A program made the position numbers and the translations under genes. The notes below the pieces were generated by a model that had not been told where the DNA came from, made no database searches, and saw only the letters and a list, made by a program, of their open reading frames with translations. This document shows positions 1-8,065 of a DNA stretch of 64,000 nucleotides, one piece after another (position 1 is the stretch's first letter; each line of letters starts with the position of its first letter). Origin of the DNA: Sinohyriopsis cumingii (lineage: Eukaryota > Mollusca > Bivalvia > Unionida > Unionidae); NCBI GenBank assembly GCA_028554795.2, contig CM068827.1:78453677-78517676 (forward strand), given 5' to 3'.

Positions 1-386
1 AGTCTCAAGCGATCGTCTTCTTTGGGTTGACATTGTCGCTTGAGTGCGGTGAGCAAAGAATCCCACACCCCAGTGATGAACACTTCTGCTTTCTCTAACG
101 GTACTTCAGCCTTGAAATCTTTAAACTTCACTGTGTATTTGTAAGCCGTGGTTCTAAATTTTTTAGAGGAGCGCTTTTCCGTCTCTCGAATGGAATAGTA
201 TTTTTCAGGGTTGACTAAGGGTGGCGAACTTGGTTTAGAGGATTCGGATTCTGGTTCACTCATGTCCTCTTCAAAATCACTGGCATGAATTTGTGCCAAG
301 ACTTCAGCCCTGGTACGAGGCGATAGATTACGTTTCTGCCTCTTACTTTCTTCTTCTTTCTTCTCGAATGAATAGGATCGTTTCAT
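1..386 (-). CDS. Partial ORF, N-terminus of an unassigned DNA-element protein (runs off left edge)
   Basis: The ATG is at 386-384 and the frame stays open to the window edge, giving about 128 codons. The N-terminus is basic (MKRSYSFEKK), followed by an acidic/serine linker (about residues 45-65) and a more ordered stretch from about residue 67 with YYSIRETEKR, FRTTAYKYTV and DSLLTALK, ending in DDRLRL. That last layout recalls the N-terminal domain found near DNA polymerases of Polinton/adintovirus-like elements in invertebrate genomes. This is recognition by eye and is weak. The start is supported by a TATA-like TATAAATTA at 440-432 on the same strand, about 50 bases upstream. The gene is head-to-head with the zinc-knuckle gene at 521, with a 134-base shared promoter region. 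No stop or frameshift is visible. It could instead be an unrelated virus-like protein. Confidence 0.5.
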   Translation of the reverse strand, partial: MKRSYSFEKKEEESKRQKRNLSPRTRAEVLAQIHASDFEEDMSEPESESSKPSSPPLVNPEKYYSIRETEKRSSKKFRTTAYKYTVKFKDFKAEVPLEKAEVFITGVWDSLLTALKRQCQPKEDDRLR

Positions 387-520
387 CTTGAGTAAAAAAC
401 GTCAAATGACTCAAGTTTAAACACCATGGACTAATTTATAGTCATGGCAGACCAGCGTATATAAAAGGGTGTGTGTCTTGTCCTTTCACTATTCATTTCA
501 CTCTCTAACCGAGCACAAAG
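387..520. promoter_or_regulatory. Bidirectional TATA promoter region between the first divergent gene pair
   Basis: The 134-base spacer has one TATA element facing each way. TATATAAAAG at 458-467 faces right, about 55 bases before the ATG at 521. TATAAATTA, read on the minus strand at 440-432, faces left, about 50 bases before the ATG at 386. A pyrimidine-rich stretch after the rightward TATA (about 478-510) would suit a transcription start. The spacing implies very short 5' leaders, as in viral or histone genes. Confidence 0.6.
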
Positions 521-1009
521 ATGGAAGAGACTAGCCAAATCGAACGTTTCATCAGAGCTTTGCGAGGGGTCATTAGAAAATTCTCTTCAGACCAGCCCAA
601 GGACTACTCTCCTTCCTTTCGAGATAAAAGTGAAGATACTTGCTATATCTGTCAGAAGAAAGGGCATTGGTCTTCAGAGTGTCCAGATCGTCAAAAAAGA
701 AAAAAAGGGGCTAGAAAAGACAGAAGTCAAGATACCTGTTATTATTGTCAAGAAAAAGGACATTGGTCTCCAGATTGCCCAAAAAAGAAACAAGAGGAGT
801 CAGAAGAAAAGAGGGATTCTTCAGAGGAAGAGGGGGATTCTTCAGAGGAAGAAGAGGAAGAAAGAAGACAATTCTATTTACAAGAGGCAAAGAAAAAGAA
901 ACAGGAGAAGAAAAGAAGAAGGGAAGAAAGTGAGGCGGAAGAAGAGGAAAAGACGGTGAAGATTTTGTTGTTGTTGTGGGGTTTAACGCCATTTTTCAGC
1001 ACACGATAG
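521..1009 (+). CDS. Zinc-knuckle (CCHC x2) protein with SINE-derived C-terminus
   Basis: The 162-codon ORF encodes two retroviral-type zinc knuckles in the form CX2CX4HX4C: C41, C44, H49, C54 and C73, C76, H81, C86 (CYICQKKGHW and CYYCQEKGHW). The linker is basic, and the C-terminal half is a low-complexity K/E/S/R tail. CCHC knuckles bind single-stranded nucleic acid in Gag and pararetroviral coat proteins, so RNA or ssDNA binding is the likely role. The start is set by the TATA box at 458-467. From about residue 147 onward the frame (KILLLLWGL...) is the antisense of a SINE 3' tail that begins near 962, so the original C-terminus is lost. A purine-rich stretch after the SINE (from about 1168) may be the displaced end, and AATAAA lies near 1285. 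The gene family is not recognised. A single-domain Gag relic is less likely because of the promoter and the divergent partner. Confidence 0.6.
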   Translation: MEETSQIERFIRALRGVIRKFSSDQPKDYSPSFRDKSEDTCYICQKKGHWSSECPDRQKRKKGARKDRSQDTCYYCQEKGHWSPDCPKKKQEESEEKRDSSEEEGDSSEEEEEERRQFYLQEAKKKKQEKKRRREESEAEEEEKTVKILLLLWGLTPFFSTR

Positions 1010-1166
1010 GCTATACATGGCGGCCAGTATTAATGGTGGAGGAAGAACCCGGAAAAGCCCGGAAAGAACCACCGACCCACGAGAAGCTACTGGCAAGCTT
1101 TCTCACATGCTCACATTGGCTGAATCTTAGACTCGAACCGCCGCAGACAGAGGTGAGATGGCAGTG
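962..1166 (-). mobile_element. tRNA-derived SINE (family B), 5'-truncated, antisense in the zinc-knuckle gene
   Basis: The stretch is clearly homologous, in inverted orientation, to the fuller copy at 58068-58315. Shared are the 3' tail (ttgttgttg...ggtttaacgcc), the central GGCGGCCAGTA block and the segment ending ggcagtgatccgtaac. The 5' tRNA-like head beyond that point is missing here. Insertion replaced the end of the zinc-knuckle reading frame. Confidence 0.8.
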
Positions 1167-1444
1167 ATCCGTAACGAAGAAATTTAAAAAACAGAGAGAG
1201 TAAACAATGAGACAGAAGAAGTCAATGAACTTTTTAAAGTGTTCTGTTGTGAATTGTGAATTGGATTGTAACAATGGATAAAAGAATAAATTAATTATAT
1301 AAGGTAAGTGTCTTTGAGTTTTGATTTTAAAATAAGAACGTACACTCACGCACTCATACACAGACACGTACTATAGGGGTAAAATGTTTTTTTTTTTTGA
1401 GTTATTGGCAAATGAAATTGTATCTCTTTTCGAGAAATGTGGGT
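1167..1444. other. 3' flank of the zinc-knuckle gene
   Basis: AT-rich sequence with an AATAAA near 1285 that could serve as poly(A) signal for the rightward gene. A poly(T) run lies at about 1387-1398. No coding frame was recognised. Confidence 0.4.
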
Positions 1445-1460
1445 GGCCCTGAAAAGGGGC
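1445..1460 (-). terminator. Histone-type mRNA 3' stem-loop for the 1483-2052 gene
   Basis: On the minus strand the 16-mer GCCCCTTTTCAGGGCC is followed by ACCCA and, about 10 bases later, by purine-rich CGAAAAGAG. This is the layout of replication-dependent histone pre-mRNA ends: a 6-bp stem, UUUC loop, ACCCA flank, then a histone downstream element for U7 snRNP. The second base pair is mismatched (C opposite C). It lies 22 bases after the stop codon, as in histone genes. Confidence 0.75.
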
Positions 1461-1482
1461 TTTTTTTGGTGTAGGGGTGAGT

Positions 1483-2052
1483 TTAAGCAATCAACTTTAA
1501 CTGTCTTAAGCCTTTGCCACGGCCAAGGCCTACTTCTGGACTGCGTAATGTTGATGATGATGATGATTGGGTTGAAATCACTAAGGGTGGTACGGTAGGC
1601 TTAGTCACAGGGTTGACGTGTTTAGCTCGGGAAGGTCGTATTCTCTTCGGTCGTAATAAAGAAGTCTGATACATTTGTTTCAGACTTCTTAACTCCGCTA
1701 AAATGTCCAACAGTACCGTGACCGTTTGATTTTCACCCTCTTGTTTCTTTGCTGCTACTTCTTGTTTTTGTTTTTTTCTTACCTCTTCTTCTTGCTGCTG
1801 TTGCTGTAGGAGAAAAGCTTGTTCCGCTTCCTTTTGTCGTTGTATAAATTTCTCCAATTCTTCTTTCTGTCTCTGTCTAAGATTCTCCACTTGCGGTAAT
1901 GAAGAAGGTAACGAAGGTTCCGGAAGAAATTCTTGCGAGGTAAGAAAATCCACAAAATCCCAATTTACCTCTTCTGAAAGTAAGTCCGGGTTCCCTTGGG
2001 CGGTCTCCCCTGCTGGTGCACCCCAATGGATCGTTTTCTGAGTTTCCGTCAT
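1483..2052 (-). CDS. Q/E-rich coiled-coil protein of the virus-like cassette, unrecognised
   Basis: The intact 189-codon ORF starts MTETQKTIHWG. Residues 1-50 are acidic and hydrophobic (DLLSEEVNWDFVDFL). Residues about 55-105 are a long charged helix with a polyglutamine run (LLQQQQQEEE), predicting a coiled coil. A short hydrophobic heptad (LLDILAELRSL) follows at about 114-124. The C-terminus is basic and Ser/Pro-rich and ends RGKGLRQLKLIA. There are no cysteine clusters or known enzymatic motifs. The start is set by the minus-strand TATATAG at 2101-2107, about 50 bases upstream. The gene is divergent from the ORF at 2272 and ends 22 bases before a histone-type stem-loop. No function can be assigned. 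The architecture would suit a structural or scaffolding protein, which is inference. It is not a histone. Confidence 0.65.
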   Translation of the reverse strand: MTETQKTIHWGAPAGETAQGNPDLLSEEVNWDFVDFLTSQEFLPEPSLPSSLPQVENLRQRQKEELEKFIQRQKEAEQAFLLQQQQQEEEVRKKQKQEVAAKKQEGENQTVTVLLDILAELRSLKQMYQTSLLRPKRIRPSRAKHVNPVTKPTVPPLVISTQSSSSSTLRSPEVGLGRGKGLRQLKLIA

Positions 2053-2271
2053 GTTGAATCACTGTCGCATAGATTGACTGCACACAGGCGCTAGCGAATC
2101 TATATAGACCACGTGACGTCACAAACTGCTCTCTTCGGATTGGATGCGGGCTGACTGAATTTTGTAACGCGTGTTCGGATTGGTGAATAAACTCAATCCA
2201 TTTCAATCCTTCCTCTACCTATAAATAAGCGCAGTTCACTGCATTGATTCACCTGTTCTCGTCGCCTCAAG
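2053..2271. promoter_or_regulatory. Bidirectional histone-style promoter (TATA, CCAAT, CRE/E-box)
   Basis: A 219-base spacer separates two head-to-head genes. The leftward TATA is TATATAG at 2101-2107 and the rightward TATA is TATAAATA at 2220-2227. Two identical TTCGGATTGG boxes (CCAAT on the minus strand) start at 2134 and 2174, 40 bases apart. An overlapping E-box CACGTG (2110-2115) and CRE/ATF site TGACGTCA (2114-2121) sit beside the leftward TATA. Paired CCAAT boxes in a short divergent spacer are typical of H2A-H2B promoters and imply S-phase or stress-linked transcription. That implication is inference. Confidence 0.65.
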
Positions 2272-2505
2272 ATGTGGACCACAGTTGAATCATCCACCCT
2301 TGTGTCTTCAATGATGTTTAGGACGGACATGCTCATGTATGTCCGGTCCAAGTGGACTGTTGTTGATAGGACAGATACTAGTCTATGGATGAGAAGAGTT
2401 TACATAGAAAGACAAGGATGTCTCAAGAGGGTACTTGTGTATGGACCTGCAGTTAGAAGGAGTTTAAGAAGAAGAAGAAGATGTGACAGATGCCATCTAT
2501 GTTAA
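2272..2505 (+). CDS. Small basic protein of the virus-like cassette, unrecognised
   Basis: The 77-codon ORF starts about 45 bases after TATAAATA and stops 24 bases before a histone-type stem-loop. The protein is basic, with a C-terminal arginine cluster (RRSLRRRRRCDRCHLC) that contains a CX2C...C pattern. It has no signal peptide and no long hydrophobic segment. The promoter and 3' end make it more credible as a real gene than its length alone would. The arginine tail could bind nucleic acid, but nothing assigns it to a family. It is not a recognisable core or linker histone. Confidence 0.5.
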   Translation: MWTTVESSTLVSSMMFRTDMLMYVRSKWTVVDRTDTSLWMRRVYIERQGCLKRVLVYGPAVRRSLRRRRRCDRCHLC

Positions 2506-2529
2506 TATTAATATTAACATAAACCCAAA

Positions 2530-2565
2530 GACCCTTTTCAGGGCCACCCACATTTCTCGAAAAAA
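2530..2565 (+). terminator. Histone-type mRNA 3' stem-loop plus downstream element for the 2272-2505 gene
   Basis: The 16-mer GACCCTTTTCAGGGCC at 2530-2545 is preceded by CCCAAA and followed by ACCCA, then by the purine-rich CGAAAAAAG. This matches histone pre-mRNA ends except for an A opposite C at the second base pair. The 32 bases from 2532 are identical, inverted, to those of the opposing gene at about 1428-1459. Confidence 0.75.
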
Positions 2566-2585
2566 GAATGACTTTCGATTGCTAC

Positions 2586-2591
<6 letters not shown>

Positions 2592-2619
<28 letters not shown>

Positions 2620-2843
2620 TAAAAATCCCATGTTCAATTTCCTTTGTCGCTAAACAGTCCCACGATTTTTCTCCATGTTAATTTCCCTTGTCGCTCAACA
2701 GTCCCACGATTTTTTCTCCATGTTAATTTCCCTTGTCGCCAGATTGTCCCGCGATTTTTCTCCATGTTAATTTTCCATTGTCGCCAGATTGTCCCAAGGG
2801 GGTCTGTAATGCTAATTTACATTGTCGCTAGGGTATCCCACTT
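2592..2843. repeat. Poly(T) tract and ~45-bp tandem repeat (4-5 copies)
   Basis: A run of T at about 2592-2614 is followed by tandem units about 45 bases long. Each contains tgtcgc, then cagtccca or gattgtccc, then cgatttttctccatgttaattt. Units begin near 2642, 2685, 2731, 2775 and 2820, with divergence rising to the right. They sit just outside the cassette and may mark its boundary. Confidence 0.7.
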
Positions 2844-4048
2844 AACTACTAACGTATCATTATTTAAATTTCATCCTAAATTTATGATGACATCTCTATT
2901 AACTGATATGCGCTTCACAACTTTCCATTAATTAGGATCCATCTGTACAGACTGTCAGATATCTCTCTTTTAATGACGTTTATACGTTCCACCTTGCAAG
3001 GTTATAATCCTGTTGATGGATGGACAAACATACAGACAGATCGACAGATATATAGATAGACAGATGGATAGATAGATACACAGACAGATAGATAGATAGA
3101 TGGATAGATAGATAGATAGATAGCTGGATAGGTGGGTAGATAGGTAGGTAGGTCACGAAGTGTCCAAACATGTTTACGATGTTGATGAAGAAAACAAACT
3201 GATCGTAAAATAGAATTAAAAAATGTCATAATACTCAAAAATGCTGAGTGGCAAATGGAACAACTCTGAATTAACAGGACATACAAATATACATGTAGTC
3301 TTCCTTGTAAGTGTATTTGTACATGCATACATGCGCATATATATAGTTCTGTCGCATATATTTTATCTCTTGAATTTTCCATGTTTAATTTTTTTTTAGC
3401 AAGTTCTGTGTAAGTACTGTATTTATCCTAACAATTTAAAATAATAAATATTTTATTGTCTTTTTTATAGTAAAATGATACTCGTGATTTTTTTATATAT
3501 ATAATTGATAAAGCTTCTCTAGAATATGCACATTAACTTGTACCTAGGCAACAAGTCCATTCAATGTTGTAATAAACCTTGTAGGTCTTTTTTTTTCCTC
3601 AGGATAGAAACGGTAGGAAAAAGCGTGTTACTGGCAGTGTTGGCTCGTTGGCTCTTGGTTTCATCTCAAATATTGTATCTCAAAGAGACGATGTTTGAAA
3701 CATACTGATTGTTGTTTGTCTGCTTTCAATGATTGTTTTCCTTCACTGTGCAATTGGCGGGATCAAATTACAATATGCTAATATTATGAACAGCCTGAAA
3801 CGAGCCTTTTTTTTATTATCTCTGAACAAAATTTACGGATTTACACAAATGTGCAGTATTCCAGAAATAATTATAAATAAAATAAAATCAGTTTGCTGTT
3901 GCACAATTGCATAGCTTTGAACATATATTTCATCATCTCTCCTATCTCAACCGCAGAAAAAATGTTCAAAGTCGTGAAAGTTTGAAGAAAGAGTTTGAAA
4001 AAGTTATTGAAATCAGGACCTTGTCAGTAGAAGACGCACCATGAAAAC
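2844..4048. other. Intergenic, with a GATA-type microsatellite
   Basis: No gene is supported. A degenerate (GATA)n/(GACA)n microsatellite lies at about 3030-3155 and generates spurious open frames. The rest is AT-rich unique-looking sequence. Confidence 0.6.
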
Positions 4049-4340
4049 AATGGGATACACATATAAGATAACGATAAGGAATTTACGGTAATGGGATACA
4101 CATATAACATAACGATAAGGAATTTACGGTAATGGGATACACATATAACATAACGATAAGGAATTTACGGTAATGGGATACACATATAACATAACGATAA
4201 GGAATTTACGGTAATGGGATACACATATAACATAACGATAAGGAATTTACGGTAATGGGATACACATATAACATAACGATAAGGAATTTACGGTAATGGG
4301 ATACACATATAACATAACGATAAGGGATTTACGGTAATGG
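4049..4340. repeat. 41-bp minisatellite, 7 near-identical units
   Basis: The unit aatgggatacacatataaca and the 21 bases that follow it repeat seven times. Only the first unit (aga for aca) and the last (aggg for agga) show an obvious change, so the array is young or homogenised. Confidence 0.9.
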
Positions 4341-4471
4341 TTTATTGATGGCATACAAGATATTGGACCTGGTTAAATAAAAGGAAAGCTGTAATAAAGT
4401 AACACATTGCGTTACACCAAGACCTATTGCATGAAGCATAGGATTAAACAAGTATACCAATTAGGACGCGT

Positions 4472-4477
<6 letters not shown>

Positions 4478-4561
<84 letters not shown>
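4478..4561. repeat. (AT)n microsatellite
   Basis: About 40 uninterrupted TA units. A second short ATAC/AT tract lies at 4672-4712 and a (GT)n tract near 4716-4730. Confidence 0.95.
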
Positions 4562-4565
<4 letters not shown>

Positions 4566-5131
4566 TTCTCACGTTTTATACTTGAAGTCTTCAAGTATCA
4601 AAAATTTATTTTGATGTAAAACACTTCATTGTTTGTTAAAAATCAAAGCCACAATAGACTTATCGTTGTATTATATATACATATACATATATATACATAT
4701 ACATATATATATTATGTGTGTGTGTGTGTTACTATATAAGATAGATACAAAAATAAGTCAAACTCATAACATGAGCGTGTCAAGCATCCATGGCAAGATA
4801 AGAACAAAAGTAGCAACCGCCCATGACAAAGAATTTTGTTGTGTTTTCCTTTTCTTTTCGATAATAAGTGAAAAAGAAAGCATAAAGTTCTAGGTTCAAT
4901 TCCTATCCGCATTATTTTTCTTTATCTCTTGGATTCAACTTATAACAGTATTTTTGTCTAACAGAAGCGACGCCAACCCTAATACAAACTGATAATTTTG
5001 CAAAGGTGAATGAAACGTTTGGGTGGGTTTTAGGTGCAAAACGTAGACCACCTCTACCTGCAAGGAGAAAACCGCATTCAACAACTCTTACCCTTGCTAG
5101 AGCATGAGAGATGTGCATTAGATTACATCAT

Positions 5132-5362
5132 TTAAAACAAAAGGTAAAACAGTGACATCATAGTAAACACGAACAGAGACGACACGGACAGAATGCATCC
5201 ACCGTTTCCATCGACACTGCCACCCATGGTGACGATTGGATCGTACAACGCAGAGCTGTTGAATTTCTCGAAGCGGAATGTAAAGATCTGCTTTCCTCCA
5301 GTTGTTGTCATCGTGGGATAGCCATTGGACATATTGGTCCAGTCTTTGTCATCATATTTTAC
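5132..5362 (-). CDS. SAARP-like secreted protein, exon 3 (C-terminus)
   Basis: The 231-base terminal exon follows a good acceptor (TTAATTTAG before GTAAAATATGAT) at phase 0, and its stop is TAA at 5134-5132. It encodes 76 residues containing GYPTMTTTGGKQIFTFRFEKF and ALYDP, matching the C-terminal region of skeletal aspartic acid-rich proteins as I recall the family. The tail after NGGC is hydrophobic to the end (CILSVSSLFVFTMMSL...), as in a GPI-attachment signal. One N-glycosylation sequon (NSS) is visible. It is separated from exon 2 by an intron of about 4.5 kb; a small undetected exon in that intron is possible. Confidence 0.75.
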   Translation of the reverse strand, partial: VKYDDKDWTNMSNGYPTMTTTGGKQIFTFRFEKFNSSALYDPIVTMGGSVDGNGGCILSVSSLFVFTMMSLFYLLF

Positions 5363-7516
5363 CTAAATTAAGAATAAAACAGATTCTTATTTAGAAAATG
5401 TGCATTTGCTGTTAAACATTTGATGCAAGCAAAATATAAATCTTTGGCATTTTCTCATTTCGTGAAATGAACAAATGCTAGCTCAAAGAATAATAATATG
5501 CAAACATCTGCAATGTGAATGTATGTATAAAAAAAATAGACAACAAGCCACACAAATACTTACTATGTTATGACTGCAGCATATCCATCCAGAAACTAGC
5601 AACTTACGCACTGAGCACCCAAACTAATGATATCACATTTACGTTAATTTAACTTGCCTTTCCGCAGGAATGCCATACTCTCAGTGCATGCCTAAATCCA
5701 TAATTAAAATGCATCATTCGAAAAGGAGCAGAATGATGAACGTCTTCACAATGGCGTATACACACATCACCACCATAGATGAAAGCAATATGTCTTGAAA
5801 ATAATCGTTTCTCGCGGCCCACAAAAAAATCCACGTGCCAATTAAGGAATGTAATTTGACATGCGCATTCTTTCACCATATAAATATCTACGTCATTTTC
5901 TTTAAAATGAAAATCGTCAAACGACTGTATCAAGGAAAATGATATATTTTTGTTGCACGTAATTGAAATGTTCTTTCAATTATTTATACCAGCAATACTG
6001 AATCAAAATACTTTAAATATTCAAGACCGTCTCCGCGTGACTCAAAATGTGTCGATTCTTTCATTATCGTAGCTAATCGCATAGAAACCTTCTAATAAAC
6101 GTCGCCCTATTTCCACACAAAAATGAAAGCCATACCTTATTAAGACTTATGGATCCCTATATATCCATTATGGTATGTTCATATAATTAATACAGTACAT
6201 GAGTAATCCAACGACTGTTAGAACAATGAAAATAACCTAATTTACGATCGTTTTCAGTCCAACAGTGATGTACGGTATTCAACGTCCACATCCCCCCCCC
6301 CCCCAAAGGTGTATTGAAATTTTTAGAATTTAGCAAAATACGAATTATAATGTTTCCAGTTGATGTATTGCTAAAACATATATTTAGAAACTCTATACTT
6401 CTTCAGCAACATGTCTGGTTCAATATTTTTTTTAAACAGTTGTTAAGGTCAATGTCAAAACAGTTCCTGTAATTTGCAAGTTACTGGTCAAAGAAACTTG
6501 GAACATGGTGGTTTTAAGCAAGTCATAGTGAGACAAAGTCAATAAACATACTTGTACAATAGTTTCCTGCACATTCTATTGATAAGTATTTTATAATGTT
6601 CAGAAAAGAATTTATTTTAAATTTTTAGCCGTCGCTGACACTGCAAAATGAATTGTAAAATCTGTCAGCTGCATTCTAATCTGGACGCCAATGACGCAAG
6701 TCTGATAAAAAAAGGAATATATTTGTCTTCTTTAAGTACAACTTACCATAATTAGTCAGTCGTACTCTAAAATCCACTATACTTAAGTAGAATAAAACAA
6801 ACCCAAATAAATACAAAATACTAACAATTGATTACAGGCATGCGCAGTAGTAATAGTCGTTAGTGAAACGTACACCAGTGATAGCAACACGTGACCACCG
6901 ATGTATTAACTGATATTATCAAATGCTTTCAAACTCAAGGCAACCGAATATGGCATCAGTCGCGAATATCCGCAAGAAACTGCGTTGGTTCGGAAGTCGC
7001 TGTTTGGTGTACTAAAAGAGAAAACAAATTACCCAAAATCAGAAATTCCATCTACTTCTCGGTTAAATTAACAGCGTATAGTAAAACAAGACTTTTTTCT
7101 TCTTCTAATGATTTGACACAATAGACACATCAGACTGAGCAACATTAGCATGTATCGTAGTCTTTTGCTCTCTATTTTTGATGAGAAAGTTGGAAAGGCA
7201 TACAAGCCCCCCACCCCCCACCCCCGATGTGGAGATAAATTCTGTAATCACCCACCCGAATTAGGTGATTCATTCATTAACCCAAACTTTCATAAAAAGG
7301 TAACCAAATTTTTAAAACCGCTCGATTACTGCAAATCACGAATTGCAAATTGACAAAACTTATCTGCGACTAATAATCTCAACATTCTCCAAAGATATTG
7401 CCAGAGATGTTGAAACATCACAAACTTTATACTCTTTGGTTGAACTGTAAATTTTTCACACTCAATAATGATATACTATTTCATCTCTTTAATAAGTTTT
7501 ATACGTTCCAGGATAT

Positions 7517-7628
7517 GTATCGTATCCATTACTGTCATGTATCGTATCCATTACTGTCATGCATCGTATCCATTACTGTCATGTATCGTATCCATTACTG
7601 TCATGTATCGTATTCATTACTGTCATGT
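7517..7628. repeat. 22-bp minisatellite, 5 units
   Basis: The unit gtatcgtatccattactgtc plus at repeats five times with single-base changes. The repetitive frame YRIHYCHVS is a by-product and not a gene. Confidence 0.9.
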
Positions 7629-7713
7629 ATTATTTTATGTAGTCTAATCATGTATCTAAATGTTCTTACATTTTCTCCATTTTTTTTTTTATATATTCCC
7701 TGTTTGAGATGTC

Positions 7714-8065
7714 CAGTGGCGTCGCTAGGGGGGTGCGGACCGCACCGGGTGACACCATCTCAGAGTGGTGACACCAAAATGAAAAATTGCAAATTTTACA
7801 GAGCACACACTGCTCGGTCTAGTCGGATTTCATAAGCGGATAACCGATCATAGTTAAATACATGACTAGCAGGCACAGCAGTGGCGTCGCTAGGGGGATG
7901 TGGGGGTGGGGTGGGGGTGCGGACTGCACCGGGTGACACCATCAGAGGGGGTGACACCAAAATGACATTACTAAGGATTCTGTATGCTCTGTTACGAAAG
8001 GAGGACCATGGGGGTGACACCATGAGCTACCGCACTGGGTGACACCAACCCGAGTGACGCCACTG
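7714..8065. mobile_element. hAT-type non-autonomous element (MITE), composite
   Basis: The ends are CAGTGGCGTC... and ...GACGCCACTG, inverted, flanked by a perfect 8-bp target duplication GAGATGTC at 7706-7713 and 8066-8073. CAG...CTG ends with 8-bp duplications are the hAT signature. A second left end (CAGTGGCGTCGC) occurs inside at 7879, and the motif gggtgacaccat recurs four times, so the element is nested or internally duplicated. No transposase frame is present. Confidence 0.85.

Noticed and set aside
1483..2505. The divergent pair as H2A/H2B histone genes
   Set aside because: Promoter and 3' ends look like histone genes, but neither protein has a histone fold or any histone-like segment.
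2980..3382. Tyr/Ser/Ile repeat proteins on the minus strand
   Set aside because: Translations of the GATA microsatellite.
4049..4340. CRISPR array
   Set aside because: Head-to-tail minisatellite with no unique spacers, in a eukaryotic context; the same holds for 7517-7628, 33541-33735 and 63395-64000.
4407..4619. ORFs made of IYIYIY over (AT)n tracts (also near 26.3, 44.4 and 46.1 kb)
   Set aside because: Translations of microsatellites, open in several frames on both strands.
7398..7835. 145-codon ORF
   Set aside because: Mostly translation of the 22-bp minisatellite, running into the hAT MITE.
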